A DNA stretch of 64,000 nucleotides from Limnospira platensis. GTDB taxonomy: Bacteria; Cyanobacteriota; Cyanobacteriia; Cyanobacteriales; Microcoleaceae. The number at the start of each line of letters is the position of its first letter. The first letter of the stretch is position 1. Positions 8,053 through 16,794 of the stretch are shown here, piece by piece. A model generated the notes under the pieces. That model searched no databases. It worked only from the letters and a program-made list of their open reading frames with translations, and had not been told where the DNA came from. Where the stretch lies: the NCBI RefSeq assembly GCF_046480435.1, contig NZ_PKGC01000004.1, one strand, 5' to 3'. Both the position numbers and the translations under genes were made by a program.

Positions 8053-10449
8053 TCAACTACTAGATGAGAATAACACTTCTAATAGGCGATCGCATACTTT
8101 TGACCAAGTAAATCTAGCCCTGACAAATTCGCAGCCCGCCGATTTATTCTGAGTCCTTAAATTCGGGTTTTTCAGGGCATTTTCCATTAATTCAACTAAA
8201 TGATTAAAGTCAGGTTCTAAGTAAAACTTAGTATCACCTTCGGCATCTTGAAAACATTTAAGCTGACTATTAATATAAAAGCTAAAATCCTCTCTGGTAA
8301 ACTCATCTGTGGGGCCTCCTTTGGTGCAGATAACCGGAGTTCCACAGGCTACGGCTTCCAAAACTGGGAGATTAAAGCCTTCCGCCGAATAAGGAGAAAC
8401 ATATAAATCAGCCGCCTTGTAGAGTCGGGCGATTTCGGTGGCGGATAAATTATCGCCTAGATAACTAATCCGGGGTTTAACTAAATCAATTTGGGCATCA
8501 GTTAAGACTTGTTTACTGGCGGCTTTAATGGATTCTTTGGACTTAAAAATGGCATCTCTACCTTTTAAAACTAACCGCGCTTCTGGATAACTCTCAGCAA
8601 TTTGTGCAAAGGCTTTTAAAAGCCTAGCGACTCCTTGACGTTCATTCCACATAATCCCAATATTGAGAATCACAAAATAATCACTCCATCCCAACTCTCG
8701 GCGGAGACTATGGCGGTCTTCTTCATTGAGGGGATAATGCACCTTGGGGTCAAATCCCAAAGGTACGATCGCCAGGCGTTCAGGAACCGCGCCACTATTC
8801 AAAAAACCTTGGCGAGACCATTCGGAAGCGGTGACAATAATACTATCAGAATTTAAATGAGCTTCCCGAAAAGAATTAACCCCCATTCCTCGCACAATAG
8901 TTTGGGGCAAAATTCCCCACTCTGTACAACCAAAAACAAAGGTTTTCTTACTGTCAGAAGATGCCAAGTTAAACGGACAATACATCCTCAAAGTCACATC
9001 GGCTTTCAGGTCTTCTGGGGGTGTAGGGAGACTGCCCAAAATTGCCTCTTCATCAGGGGTAAATAAACCCCGGCTAGGCTTCCAATCTTCGGTAACATAG
9101 GGCATATCTCGATGGAATAGTTGCAGGGGCGATCGCTGATGAAGTTCTAGGAGTTGATGGCTATTAATCAAAGCATAAGAATGGGGCAACCATCGCCAAC
9201 CTTCGACTACCAGCTTATGGGGGTGAGAAGTGATGTTAGCGCCGCCGATATTAGACCCCCGCGCCGCCGCTGGTTTGGGGGAGGGGTTGAGAACTTCTAA
9301 AATCCGGTCAACGGTATGTTTCCAGGTGAACCTTTGGGCGACAAACTGGGGGACTAACTCCCGCGCCATAGTTCCCATTTGCGGCTGTTCAATAGCCTGT
9401 TGCATTAAAGTAACTAAATGTTCCCAATTGGGGTGTAGCAAAAACCGAGTTTTATAGTCAATCACAAAAGTTCGGAATTGGCTAGAAATAGCCCAGCCAA
9501 AATCAGGATGAGTCCATTCTTGGGCGGGACTACCTTCAGTATAAATGACGGGAAGACCAGAAGCGATCGCTTCTAAAATGGGTAAATTTAACCCCGGTGC
9601 GACATCAGGGGATACATAAACATCAGCCGCCTGATACAATTTCGCCACCGACTCCAAAGGTAAATTATCGCCAATGTAGGCTAACCTAGGCTGTACTCGT
9701 CTAGCTTCCGCATCAGTTAAAATAGCTTGACTGCTTTCGAGGAGTAATTTTTCGCCATTTGGGGTGCAGCCTTTCAATATCAGTCTAGCATGGGGGTAAA
9801 CTTCCACCACCGCCGCAAAGGCTTTGAGGAGGGGTCGAATACCATCAGTATTTTCCAGGTTGCTAACATGGATAAACACAAAATAATAGTCCCAGTCCAG
9901 AGATTTACGCAATTGCTGTCTGTCTGGGGAGGTTAACGGGTGGAAAATTTCCCTGTCAACTCCAGGGGGGATAACAGCCACCTGGTGAGGTGGAATACCG
10001 GCGCGCAGTAATCCATCCTTACACCACATTGTCGGGGTAATTAGGGTAATATTAGGGGCTAATGACACATTTTCGGGACTAATATTGAGGAGGGTTCCCC
10101 ATTGTGGGGCGGTCAAAATCCCGGTTTTTTGGCTATCAGTGGGGGTCAAATCAGCTTCTGGGGAAATCCTTAAACTGATATCTGCTGAGTTACTATCCCC
10201 AGGGAGGTCGGCGGTAGGAATTGACAATTGACCCAGCAAGCGATCGATAATTGGGTTAGAATCACGACTAGCTGAGGAATTGGCTTGATAGGAAACCTGT
10301 AAATGTGATCGCCTCAAAAGTTCTTTCAAGATAAAATAAGTAGCGATCGCATAACAATTAGGTGCAAACGGCCATCCTTCCAAATGAAATCTCATAGAGC
10401 CAAATAGGTTCTCAAATATAATAGTGCTAGTAGATACTATATCGATCAT
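8053..10449 (-). CDS. Tandem double glycosyltransferase (GT4-like, duplicated)
   Basis: This 798-residue protein is two similar glycosyltransferase units in a row. The first (about residues 15-400) begins MRFHLEGWPFAPNCYAIAT; the second (about 405-795) begins KLVVEGWRWLPHSYALINS. Each has a GT4-like C-terminal domain: YIGDNLPLESVAKLYQAADVYVSP with GLNLPILEAIASGLPVI in the first, and YLGDNLSATEIARLYKAADLYVSP with GFNLPVLEAVACGTPVI in the second. Both keep the ExxxxGxP-type donor-site motif. The enzyme probably transfers sugars from nucleotide donors to a glycan or lipid; acceptors are unknown. It stands alone, divergent from the next gene. Met19 is an alternative start, since homology between the units begins there. 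Confidence 0.85.
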   Translation of the reverse strand: MIDIVSTSTIIFENLFGSMRFHLEGWPFAPNCYAIATYFILKELLRRSHLQVSYQANSSASRDSNPIIDRLLGQLSIPTADLPGDSNSADISLRISPEADLTPTDSQKTGILTAPQWGTLLNISPENVSLAPNITLITPTMWCKDGLLRAGIPPHQVAVIPPGVDREIFHPLTSPDRQQLRKSLDWDYYFVFIHVSNLENTDGIRPLLKAFAAVVEVYPHARLILKGCTPNGEKLLLESSQAILTDAEARRVQPRLAYIGDNLPLESVAKLYQAADVYVSPDVAPGLNLPILEAIASGLPVIYTEGSPAQEWTHPDFGWAISSQFRTFVIDYKTRFLLHPNWEHLVTLMQQAIEQPQMGTMARELVPQFVAQRFTWKHTVDRILEVLNPSPKPAAARGSNIGGANITSHPHKLVVEGWRWLPHSYALINSHQLLELHQRSPLQLFHRDMPYVTEDWKPSRGLFTPDEEAILGSLPTPPEDLKADVTLRMYCPFNLASSDSKKTFVFGCTEWGILPQTIVRGMGVNSFREAHLNSDSIIVTASEWSRQGFLNSGAVPERLAIVPLGFDPKVHYPLNEEDRHSLRRELGWSDYFVILNIGIMWNERQGVARLLKAFAQIAESYPEARLVLKGRDAIFKSKESIKAASKQVLTDAQIDLVKPRISYLGDNLSATEIARLYKAADLYVSPYSAEGFNLPVLEAVACGTPVICTKGGPTDEFTREDFSFYINSQLKCFQDAEGDTKFYLEPDFNHLVELMENALKNPNLRTQNKSAGCEFVRARFTWSKVCDRLLEVLFSSSS

Positions 10450-10590
10450 GAATCGATCGTCAAAAGTTCCCGGATTTACGGCGACTCAAGAATAATCACC
10501 CAGACAGCGGCGATCTAGTTCAGAAATCTACTAAAATCAAAACACTGTCAACCCCTTATCTGTGATTAACTCACACAATTAACCGCTAAG

Positions 10591-11739
10591 ATGAGCGAAC
10601 AAAACCCTCCCAGACAGGAAAGACATATCACCCTGTCAGTTTCCAATGTTCCCTTGATTATTGGTTCTGTTTTACTATTAGTTTTATTATGGCAACTTCA
10701 GGGATTAATTATCCTGATCATGATTTCAGTAGTATTAGCAGCCTCCATCATTCCCTTAGTTAACTGGGTGCAATCCCTGAAAATGCCCCGCTGGTTAGCC
10801 GTGATTGTAGTATATTTAACCCTAATTGGTGGCATTACCGGATTAGGTTTAATCATCGGTCCGAGTGTCGTTGATCAAATTAACCTGTTAGTGCGCCAGT
10901 TGCCAATTTTCGCCGAACGCAGCCTCGATCTAGTCAGTAATATCGCCAGCAGTCTGGGGGAAGATATCCCCGCCTTAATCGATCGCCTAGTAGATACCCA
11001 ATCCCTGACCAACTGGGTCATCCGCTCATCTCAGCAATTAATTCTCAGATCCTACGGAATCACCAGAGGTATTGTCGGAGGGGTATTTAGTCTGATTCTA
11101 TCACTATTCGTCTCCGGCTATATGGTAGCAGATAGCAAAACTCTGGTCAAAAGTTTTGTACAATTGTTCCCATACCCGTGGAACGATCGCCTAGCCGCCC
11201 AAGCTGTGCCCGTAGGTCGTCGCATCGGCAGTTATATTAGAGGCAGATTAATTGTATCTGCCATATTAGGGGTGAGCATTACTACCTGTTTAGGATTTTT
11301 AGGGCTAAAAGACTATGCTCTAGGTTTGGGTGCGATCGCCGGGTTTACCAATTTAATCCCCTTCCTAGGTCCAATTTTAGGAGCAATTCCCGCCCTCGTG
11401 GTAGCCCTAGCCAAAGGTGGATTTTTATTTTTTTGGGTGTTACTACTGTATGTAATCGTGCAGAACCTGGAAACCTACGTTCTCGATCCCTTATTGGTGG
11501 GGTCTTCAGTAGGTGTACACCCCCTATATCAGCTTTTATCAGTGTTAGCAGGGGTGCAGCTTTTAGGGCTAATTGGGGCGTTGATAGTTCCCCCTTGGTG
11601 TGCGGGAATTGCAGCCTTAGTGGAAAACTTGTATTTGGAACCCAAACGCCTAGCCGAACAACAACTAACTTACCCCCAAGGCTCTGTCTCAGACCATCCC
11701 TCTGGGGTAATCTTAGATTCAAATTTAGACTCTCCTTGA
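10591..11739 (+). CDS. AI-2E family (PerM/YdiK-like) membrane transporter
   Basis: The 382-residue protein has an N-terminal pair of hydrophobic helices (about 20-90), a soluble central stretch (about 100-150), then several more helices with the family signature GAIAGFTNLIPFLGPILGAI near residue 250-270. This family includes TqsA-type autoinducer exporters and YdiK/PerM proteins, some of which act in ion or solute export; the name does not prove AI-2 transport. The C-terminal tail after residue 345 is hydrophilic. It starts the plus-strand series running to 16.8 kb, 47 bases ahead of the sensor kinase, so cotranscription is possible. Confidence 0.85.
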   Translation: MSEQNPPRQERHITLSVSNVPLIIGSVLLLVLLWQLQGLIILIMISVVLAASIIPLVNWVQSLKMPRWLAVIVVYLTLIGGITGLGLIIGPSVVDQINLLVRQLPIFAERSLDLVSNIASSLGEDIPALIDRLVDTQSLTNWVIRSSQQLILRSYGITRGIVGGVFSLILSLFVSGYMVADSKTLVKSFVQLFPYPWNDRLAAQAVPVGRRIGSYIRGRLIVSAILGVSITTCLGFLGLKDYALGLGAIAGFTNLIPFLGPILGAIPALVVALAKGGFLFFWVLLLYVIVQNLETYVLDPLLVGSSVGVHPLYQLLSVLAGVQLLGLIGALIVPPWCAGIAALVENLYLEPKRLAEQQLTYPQGSVSDHPSGVILDSNLDSP

Positions 11740-11786
11740 TTTCTCACCTAGCATCAGCATAAGTCCCCATTTTTGAATTATGAACC

Positions 11787-14666
11787 ATGATCCACCCTCT
11801 GCTTCAACAACAACTCCAAGAAATCGGCTTTCAAATGGACACGCCGCCATCAGACCCCAAGGCTTGGCGGGAGTTTTTAAAAAAGGTTAGTTCCAGTTAT
11901 CGCGCCGCCGATCAACAACGGGATTTGGCGGCGCAAACTCTGACATTTTCTTCGGAGGAAATGCTCGAAAAATATGAACGTCAACGCCAACAGTCAGAAG
12001 CGCGGTTAGAAGCAGAACGCGATCGCCTCCAGGCGGTAATTGGTTCCCTCGGTGCGGGATTATGTATATTAGATGCTCAGGGAAATCTCCTATCGATGAA
12101 TCCCAAAGCCGAACAACTTTTGGGCTGGTCCGAGTCCGAACTCGCCGGTCAAGATTTGTTTAAATTGATTGCTCCCCATTTACAACAATTTCCCCAGCAA
12201 TTTCCATCTCACCTAGGTCAGAAATGTTCCCCGTCCCCGGAACAACTGTTAGCACCTCCTAAATCTAAGCAAGATTATTTAGCCTGTCGTGATGGTCAAG
12301 TTTTACCAGTTTCCTACATTCTCAACCCGATTGTAGAAAATGATGCTTGGGTGGGAACCGTTTTAGTGTTTTTTGATATTAGCGATCGCCAACAAGCCGA
12401 ACAAGAAGCCGCCCGTTCTATGTCCATGTTACAAGCCACTTTTGACTCAACGGACGCGGGAATTTTAGCCCTGGATCGCTACGGTCAAGTTTGCCATTTT
12501 AATCAAAAGTTTGTGCAAATGTGGGAGGTACCCGAATCATTCCTTAACCCTCATCAAAATCGCTCAACTTTAGCTTTTGTGATGCGACAATTGAAAAACC
12601 CCCCCCAGTTTCTGAAAACTATCATGCAACTGTCCGCCCAACCCTACATCCCTACCTATGATGTGGTAGAATTTAAGGATGGGAGGATTTTTGAGGTATA
12701 TTCTCACCCTTCTAAAGTCGGAAATAAACTGGTGGGTAGGGTTTGGAGTTTCCGGGATATTACCGAACGTAAAAGAGTCGAAAAAGCCCTACAAAATCGG
12801 GTAGAATTTGAACAGCTAATCACGAATCTATCCACCTATTTTATTAGTCTAAATACCGAGGAAGTTGATGCGGGTATTCAAGAATCCTTACAAAAAATCA
12901 GCAATTTTATCGGAGTAGATAGAAGCTATATTTATCTATTTTCTGACCCAGAACATCAAAGCCAATCTATCTACGACTGGCGCTCTACTTTGATGTCTAT
13001 TAAAGCCGAAAATAACCTGGTATCTGAGTCGTCAGAAAATGAACCCTTAGATTTGGTTTCGGTGGTTAAAAATCAAGTCAAAGTCACATCAAATCAACTT
13101 AATCCCCAGGTGATTCCTGGGATTATTTCATGGCTGAAAAAATATGAGGTTGTCCATATTAAATCAGCCAATTTGTCTGGGGACATTATTAAGGATCTGC
13201 AATCTCTAGAAAAATTCCATCAAGATACTGGATTGGTCGGTTATGAACATCCAGAATATATCCAGCATCAACTGCAATTTCTGACGATTATTCCTCTGGT
13301 CTGTCGCAAATCTTTAGTGGGTTTTTTGCGCTTTGATAGCCTCAGTTCTTTGGATACCTTATCTTCCGATACTATTAGCCTCCTGAAAATGGTGGGAGAA
13401 ATGTTTTCTAACACTATCGAAAGGCGACGCACGGAAGAAGTGCTACGACAAACAGAGGCTAAATATCGCAGTATCTTTGAAAACGCGGCTGAGGGTATCT
13501 GTCAAACTACCCCAGACGGTCGCTATATTAGCGCTAACCCGGCTTTAGCTAGGATTTTGGGGTATGACTCACCGGAGGATTTAATCGCCAATTTGACCGA
13601 TGTTAGCACCCAGCTTTATGTTAAACCTACCCGACGGGCGGAATTTGTAGCAGCGATCGCCAAAAGTTCAGTTATATCAGGCTTTGAATCTCAAGTATAT
13701 CGGCAAGATGGGACAACTATCTGGATTTCGGAAAATGCCAGAGCCGTTTTTGACGCTATCGGGGAACTGGTTTGTTATGAAGGAACTGTCGAAGATATCA
13801 CCGAAGGAAAAAGGGCAGCAGAAGCCTTAGAACGCGCCAAGGAAGCCGCCGAAACCGCTAACCGGGCAAAAAGTACATTTTTGGCTAATATGAGCCATGA
13901 ATTGCGTACTCCCCTCAATGCCATTATCGGCTATAGCGAGATTTTATTGGAGGAAGCCGAAGAACTAGGATATGAAGATATTGTCCCCGACCTAGAACGG
14001 ATCTATACTGCGGGCAAAAATCTACTGACTCTGATTAATGATATCCTGGATATCTCTAAAATTGAAGCGGGGCGGATGGACCTGTTTGTAGAGGCTTTTG
14101 ATGTTTCGGGTCTCCTAGAAAGTGTTATGGGTACGGCTCAACCGCTGATGTCAAAAAATAATAACACCCTCACCGTCGATTGTCCTGACAATATCGGGAT
14201 TATGTATGCTGATGTGACTAAGGTTAGACAGATTTTACTGAATTTGCTCAGTAATGCTGCGAAATTTACAACTGATGGGAAAATTAAGATAGAGGTCTCT
14301 CGTGTATCCTCCCTCCCCTATAGCCAAGAGTCGGGTTCGGTCGTAGAATTTAAAGTTCATGATACGGGAATCGGTATGAGTGCCGAACAACAAGAACAAC
14401 TGTTTCAGCCATTTACCCAGGGGGATGCCTCGACGACTCGACGCTATGGGGGAACTGGTTTGGGACTGGCTATTAGCGATCGCTTCTGTCAAATGATGGG
14501 AGGTAATATTCAAGTACAGAGTACACTGGGAGAAGGGTCAACCTTTAAGGTGGTCATCCCTACCCGAGTCAAGGTGAAAACCTCAGAGGCGATCGCTACA
14601 ACCCAAGATCCAGAAGAGTATTCAGCAGTTGATGCTTATACTGAAGGCTGTTTGAGCGAGAATTAA
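11787..14666 (+). CDS. Multi-PAS/GAF sensor histidine kinase
   Basis: A 959-residue soluble sensor kinase. After a coiled-coil start come PAS (about 80-205), PAS (about 215-335), GAF (about 345-545), PAS (about 555-680), then HisKA with NMSHELRTPLNAIIGYSEIL, the phospho-accepting His being residue 704. The ATPase domain shows LLNLLSNAAKF, DTGIGMS and GGTGLGLAI. There is no receiver domain, no membrane helix, and no bilin-binding Cys obvious in the GAF domain. Two receivers follow immediately downstream, the likely phosphorylation targets. The sensed signal is unknown; PAS/GAF domains commonly sense redox, light or small ligands. Confidence 0.93.
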   Translation: MIHPLLQQQLQEIGFQMDTPPSDPKAWREFLKKVSSSYRAADQQRDLAAQTLTFSSEEMLEKYERQRQQSEARLEAERDRLQAVIGSLGAGLCILDAQGNLLSMNPKAEQLLGWSESELAGQDLFKLIAPHLQQFPQQFPSHLGQKCSPSPEQLLAPPKSKQDYLACRDGQVLPVSYILNPIVENDAWVGTVLVFFDISDRQQAEQEAARSMSMLQATFDSTDAGILALDRYGQVCHFNQKFVQMWEVPESFLNPHQNRSTLAFVMRQLKNPPQFLKTIMQLSAQPYIPTYDVVEFKDGRIFEVYSHPSKVGNKLVGRVWSFRDITERKRVEKALQNRVEFEQLITNLSTYFISLNTEEVDAGIQESLQKISNFIGVDRSYIYLFSDPEHQSQSIYDWRSTLMSIKAENNLVSESSENEPLDLVSVVKNQVKVTSNQLNPQVIPGIISWLKKYEVVHIKSANLSGDIIKDLQSLEKFHQDTGLVGYEHPEYIQHQLQFLTIIPLVCRKSLVGFLRFDSLSSLDTLSSDTISLLKMVGEMFSNTIERRRTEEVLRQTEAKYRSIFENAAEGICQTTPDGRYISANPALARILGYDSPEDLIANLTDVSTQLYVKPTRRAEFVAAIAKSSVISGFESQVYRQDGTTIWISENARAVFDAIGELVCYEGTVEDITEGKRAAEALERAKEAAETANRAKSTFLANMSHELRTPLNAIIGYSEILLEEAEELGYEDIVPDLERIYTAGKNLLTLINDILDISKIEAGRMDLFVEAFDVSGLLESVMGTAQPLMSKNNNTLTVDCPDNIGIMYADVTKVRQILLNLLSNAAKFTTDGKIKIEVSRVSSLPYSQESGSVVEFKVHDTGIGMSAEQQEQLFQPFTQGDASTTRRYGGTGLGLAISDRFCQMMGGNIQVQSTLGEGSTFKVVIPTRVKVKTSEAIATTQDPEEYSAVDAYTEGCLSEN

Positions 14667-14731
14667 CTGGGTAGTTTCCTGGCTTTTTCAGAAAAGATAA
14701 CTGGTAAAACCCTCAACCTTAAAATTAGATC

Positions 14732-15109
14732 ATGGCTAAGATTCTATTGGTAGAAGATAATGAAATGAATCGCGATATGCTCAAAAGGCGCTTGAGTCGG
14801 AAGGGTTATGATGTCTTAATTGCTGAAGATGGGGCAGAAGGGGTCAATTTAGCCCAAACACAAGCACCGGATTTGATTTTAATGGATATGAGTCTCCCCA
14901 TTAAAGATGGATGGCAGGCGACCCGCGAAATTAAGGCAGATACTAAAACTAAGGAAATTCCAGTGATTGCCCTCACAGCCCATGCTATGGCTGGCGATCG
15001 CGAAAAATGTCTCGCTGCTGGCTGTGATGATTATGACACTAAACCAGTGGAATTCCCCCGCTTACTTGAGAAAATTGAGACTCACCTGAAAAATAAGGCG
15101 ACTTCGTGA
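14732..15109 (+). CDS. Single-domain CheY/DivK-like response regulator
   Basis: A 125-residue stand-alone receiver. It begins AKILLVEDNEMNRDMLKRR with the acidic pair, has the phosphorylatable Asp52 in LILMDMSLP, the Thr in IALTAHAM and the Lys in DTKPVEF. No output domain is present, so it probably relays phosphate or binds a partner. It lies 65 bases after the sensor kinase and 26 bases before the receiver-cyclase, in one plus-strand unit. Confidence 0.93.
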   Translation: MAKILLVEDNEMNRDMLKRRLSRKGYDVLIAEDGAEGVNLAQTQAPDLILMDMSLPIKDGWQATREIKADTKTKEIPVIALTAHAMAGDREKCLAAGCDDYDTKPVEFPRLLEKIETHLKNKATS

Positions 15110-15135
15110 TATCCATCTGTCAGTTCTAAGTTTAG

Positions 15136-16194
15136 ATGAATGGTAACCCGGATCTTGTATTGATCGTTGATGATAATGAAATCAATCGTGACCTGTTGGC
15201 TCGACGTTTACAAAAACAAGGTTACGATGTGCTGGTGGCTTCTAATGGCTTTGAAGCCTTGAAAATTATGCGATCGACACCCCTGGATCTGGTATTGTTG
15301 GATATTATGATGCCACAAATGAACGGCTATCAGGTGCTGGAGTCCCTCAAGGCAGATCTCCAATTGCGCCATATTCCCGTGATTATGATTTCGGCGGTTA
15401 ATGATATTGATAGCATTGTTCGGTGTATTGAACTCGGTGCAGAGGATTATCTATCTAAACCTTTTAATCATGTTCTACTGCGGGCTAGAATTAATGCTTG
15501 TTTAGAAAAAAAACGCCTGCGAGACCAAGAACAAGCCTATCTGCAAAAGTTGGCGGCGGAACAACAAAAGTCGGAACGGTTATTGCTCAATATCCTTCCT
15601 GCACCGATCGCACAACGGTTAAAACAGGGAGAAAGTACCATCGCTGATAGTTTCGCTGATGTGACTGTATTATTTGCTGATATTGTCAATTTTACTACAC
15701 TCTCGGCTAATCTCTCCCCGGCTGAATTGGTGGAAATTCTTAATCAAATTTTTTCGGCTTTTGACCAGTTGGCTGAAAATTACGGACTCGAAAAGATTAA
15801 AACTATCGGTGATGCTTATATGGTGGTGGGGGGACTCCCTACCCCAAGACCAGACCATGCCGAGGCGATCGCTGATATGGCTTTGGAAATGCAAAAGATT
15901 GTGGTAAATTTTACCCTCAAACCAGGGGAAACTCTGACTATGAGAATGGGTATCAATACGGGTCCGGTAGAGGCGGGGGTGATTGGAACTCGCAAATTTG
16001 CTTATGATTTGTGGGGGGATACTGTCAACACTGCTAACCGCATGGAGTCTCATGGGTTGGCGGGGAAAATTCAAGTGACTGAAACTACCTATCAACGTCT
16101 TCGCCATGGTTATGAGTTTGAACCCAGAGGTCTCATTGACGTGAAAGGAAAGGGGGAAATGAATACCTATTTTCTGATTATGAAAAAGCCTTGA
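15136..16194 (+). CDS. Receiver-linked class III adenylate cyclase
   Basis: The 352-residue protein joins a receiver (about 1-125, VDDNEINRD, Asp56 in LLDIMMP, Lys in DYLSKPF) by a signalling helix (LAAEQQKSERLLLNILPAP) to a class III cyclase domain (about 165-345). The metal-binding Asp are in FADIVNFTT and KTIGDAYMVVGG. The adenine-selecting Lys (EKIKTIGD) and Asp (AYDLWGDTVNTANRM) are present, so cAMP rather than cGMP is predicted. The transition-state Asn and Arg in VNTANRM are intact, so it looks active. It is last in the kinase-receiver-cyclase set and probably couples the sensor to cAMP, a known regulator of motility in filamentous cyanobacteria. Confidence 0.93.
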   Translation: MNGNPDLVLIVDDNEINRDLLARRLQKQGYDVLVASNGFEALKIMRSTPLDLVLLDIMMPQMNGYQVLESLKADLQLRHIPVIMISAVNDIDSIVRCIELGAEDYLSKPFNHVLLRARINACLEKKRLRDQEQAYLQKLAAEQQKSERLLLNILPAPIAQRLKQGESTIADSFADVTVLFADIVNFTTLSANLSPAELVEILNQIFSAFDQLAENYGLEKIKTIGDAYMVVGGLPTPRPDHAEAIADMALEMQKIVVNFTLKPGETLTMRMGINTGPVEAGVIGTRKFAYDLWGDTVNTANRMESHGLAGKIQVTETTYQRLRHGYEFEPRGLIDVKGKGEMNTYFLIMKKP

Positions 16195-16266
16195 CAGGTG
16201 AGCGTTGATGATTAACAGTTGATAGATGACGGTTTATTAATCTTTTGGTCTCGGACAGGACTTACC

Positions 16267-16794
16267 ATGTTGACTACCCCTGAATTACTCGATTTTTCTA
16301 AGTGGCTGGGTATCGCTACCCTGGCTTTCGCGGCATTAACTGTTGTGGCTTTTGTGCTAAACTGGGGCATTCGTTTTCGCCTAGTGGGGATAACTGCTTT
16401 TACCGGAGTCCTCGCTGGCGGCGTTTTCGCTTTGGGGTTGGGATTATTTCAGCGGGTTGAAATTCCTGGAGCCGTCCGCTATACTAGGGTGTTTGATGAT
16501 GGCGCTCGTCAAATTGTGATTGCTGTGGCTCCAGATATTACTGAGACTCAACTAGAGGCGACTCTCCAACAGGCTGCTAGTGACCTGTATTCACCCGGTC
16601 GCGGCGGCGCAGGACAAATGCCTTTAGTTATCCGCGCTAGAACTATTGTTCACCCTCAACCTGGGGTTTCGGAACCGATTTTTTTGGGACGGGTCCAACG
16701 GGTATCTGGTTTTGATAATCAAGGAGATGTGGCGATCGCTATTAATCAAGAAAGTCTCAATCACCTTCAAACAGTCCGCGAAGCTACTAACTAA
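16267..16794 (+). CDS. ycf51: Ycf51 family (DUF2518) membrane protein
   Basis: A 175-residue protein with two N-terminal membrane helices (about 10-35 and 40-65) and a soluble part with IPGAVRYTRVFDDG and TETQLEATLQQAASDLYSPG, which match the Ycf51/DUF2518 family conserved in cyanobacteria and some plastids. The function is unknown. The frame is open to a TTG at 16219, but the ATG at 16267 has an AGGA-type site just upstream and fits the family N-terminus. It overlaps the 3' end of the convergent methyltransferase gene by eight bases. Confidence 0.85.
   Translation: MLTTPELLDFSKWLGIATLAFAALTVVAFVLNWGIRFRLVGITAFTGVLAGGVFALGLGLFQRVEIPGAVRYTRVFDDGARQIVIAVAPDITETQLEATLQQAASDLYSPGRGGAGQMPLVIRARTIVHPQPGVSEPIFLGRVQRVSGFDNQGDVAIAINQESLNHLQTVREATN

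Noticed and set aside
12000..14600. Phytochrome-like GAF domain in the sensor kinase
   Set aside because: No bilin-attaching Cys-His pair or PHY domain could be found by eye, so a photoreceptor is not claimed.
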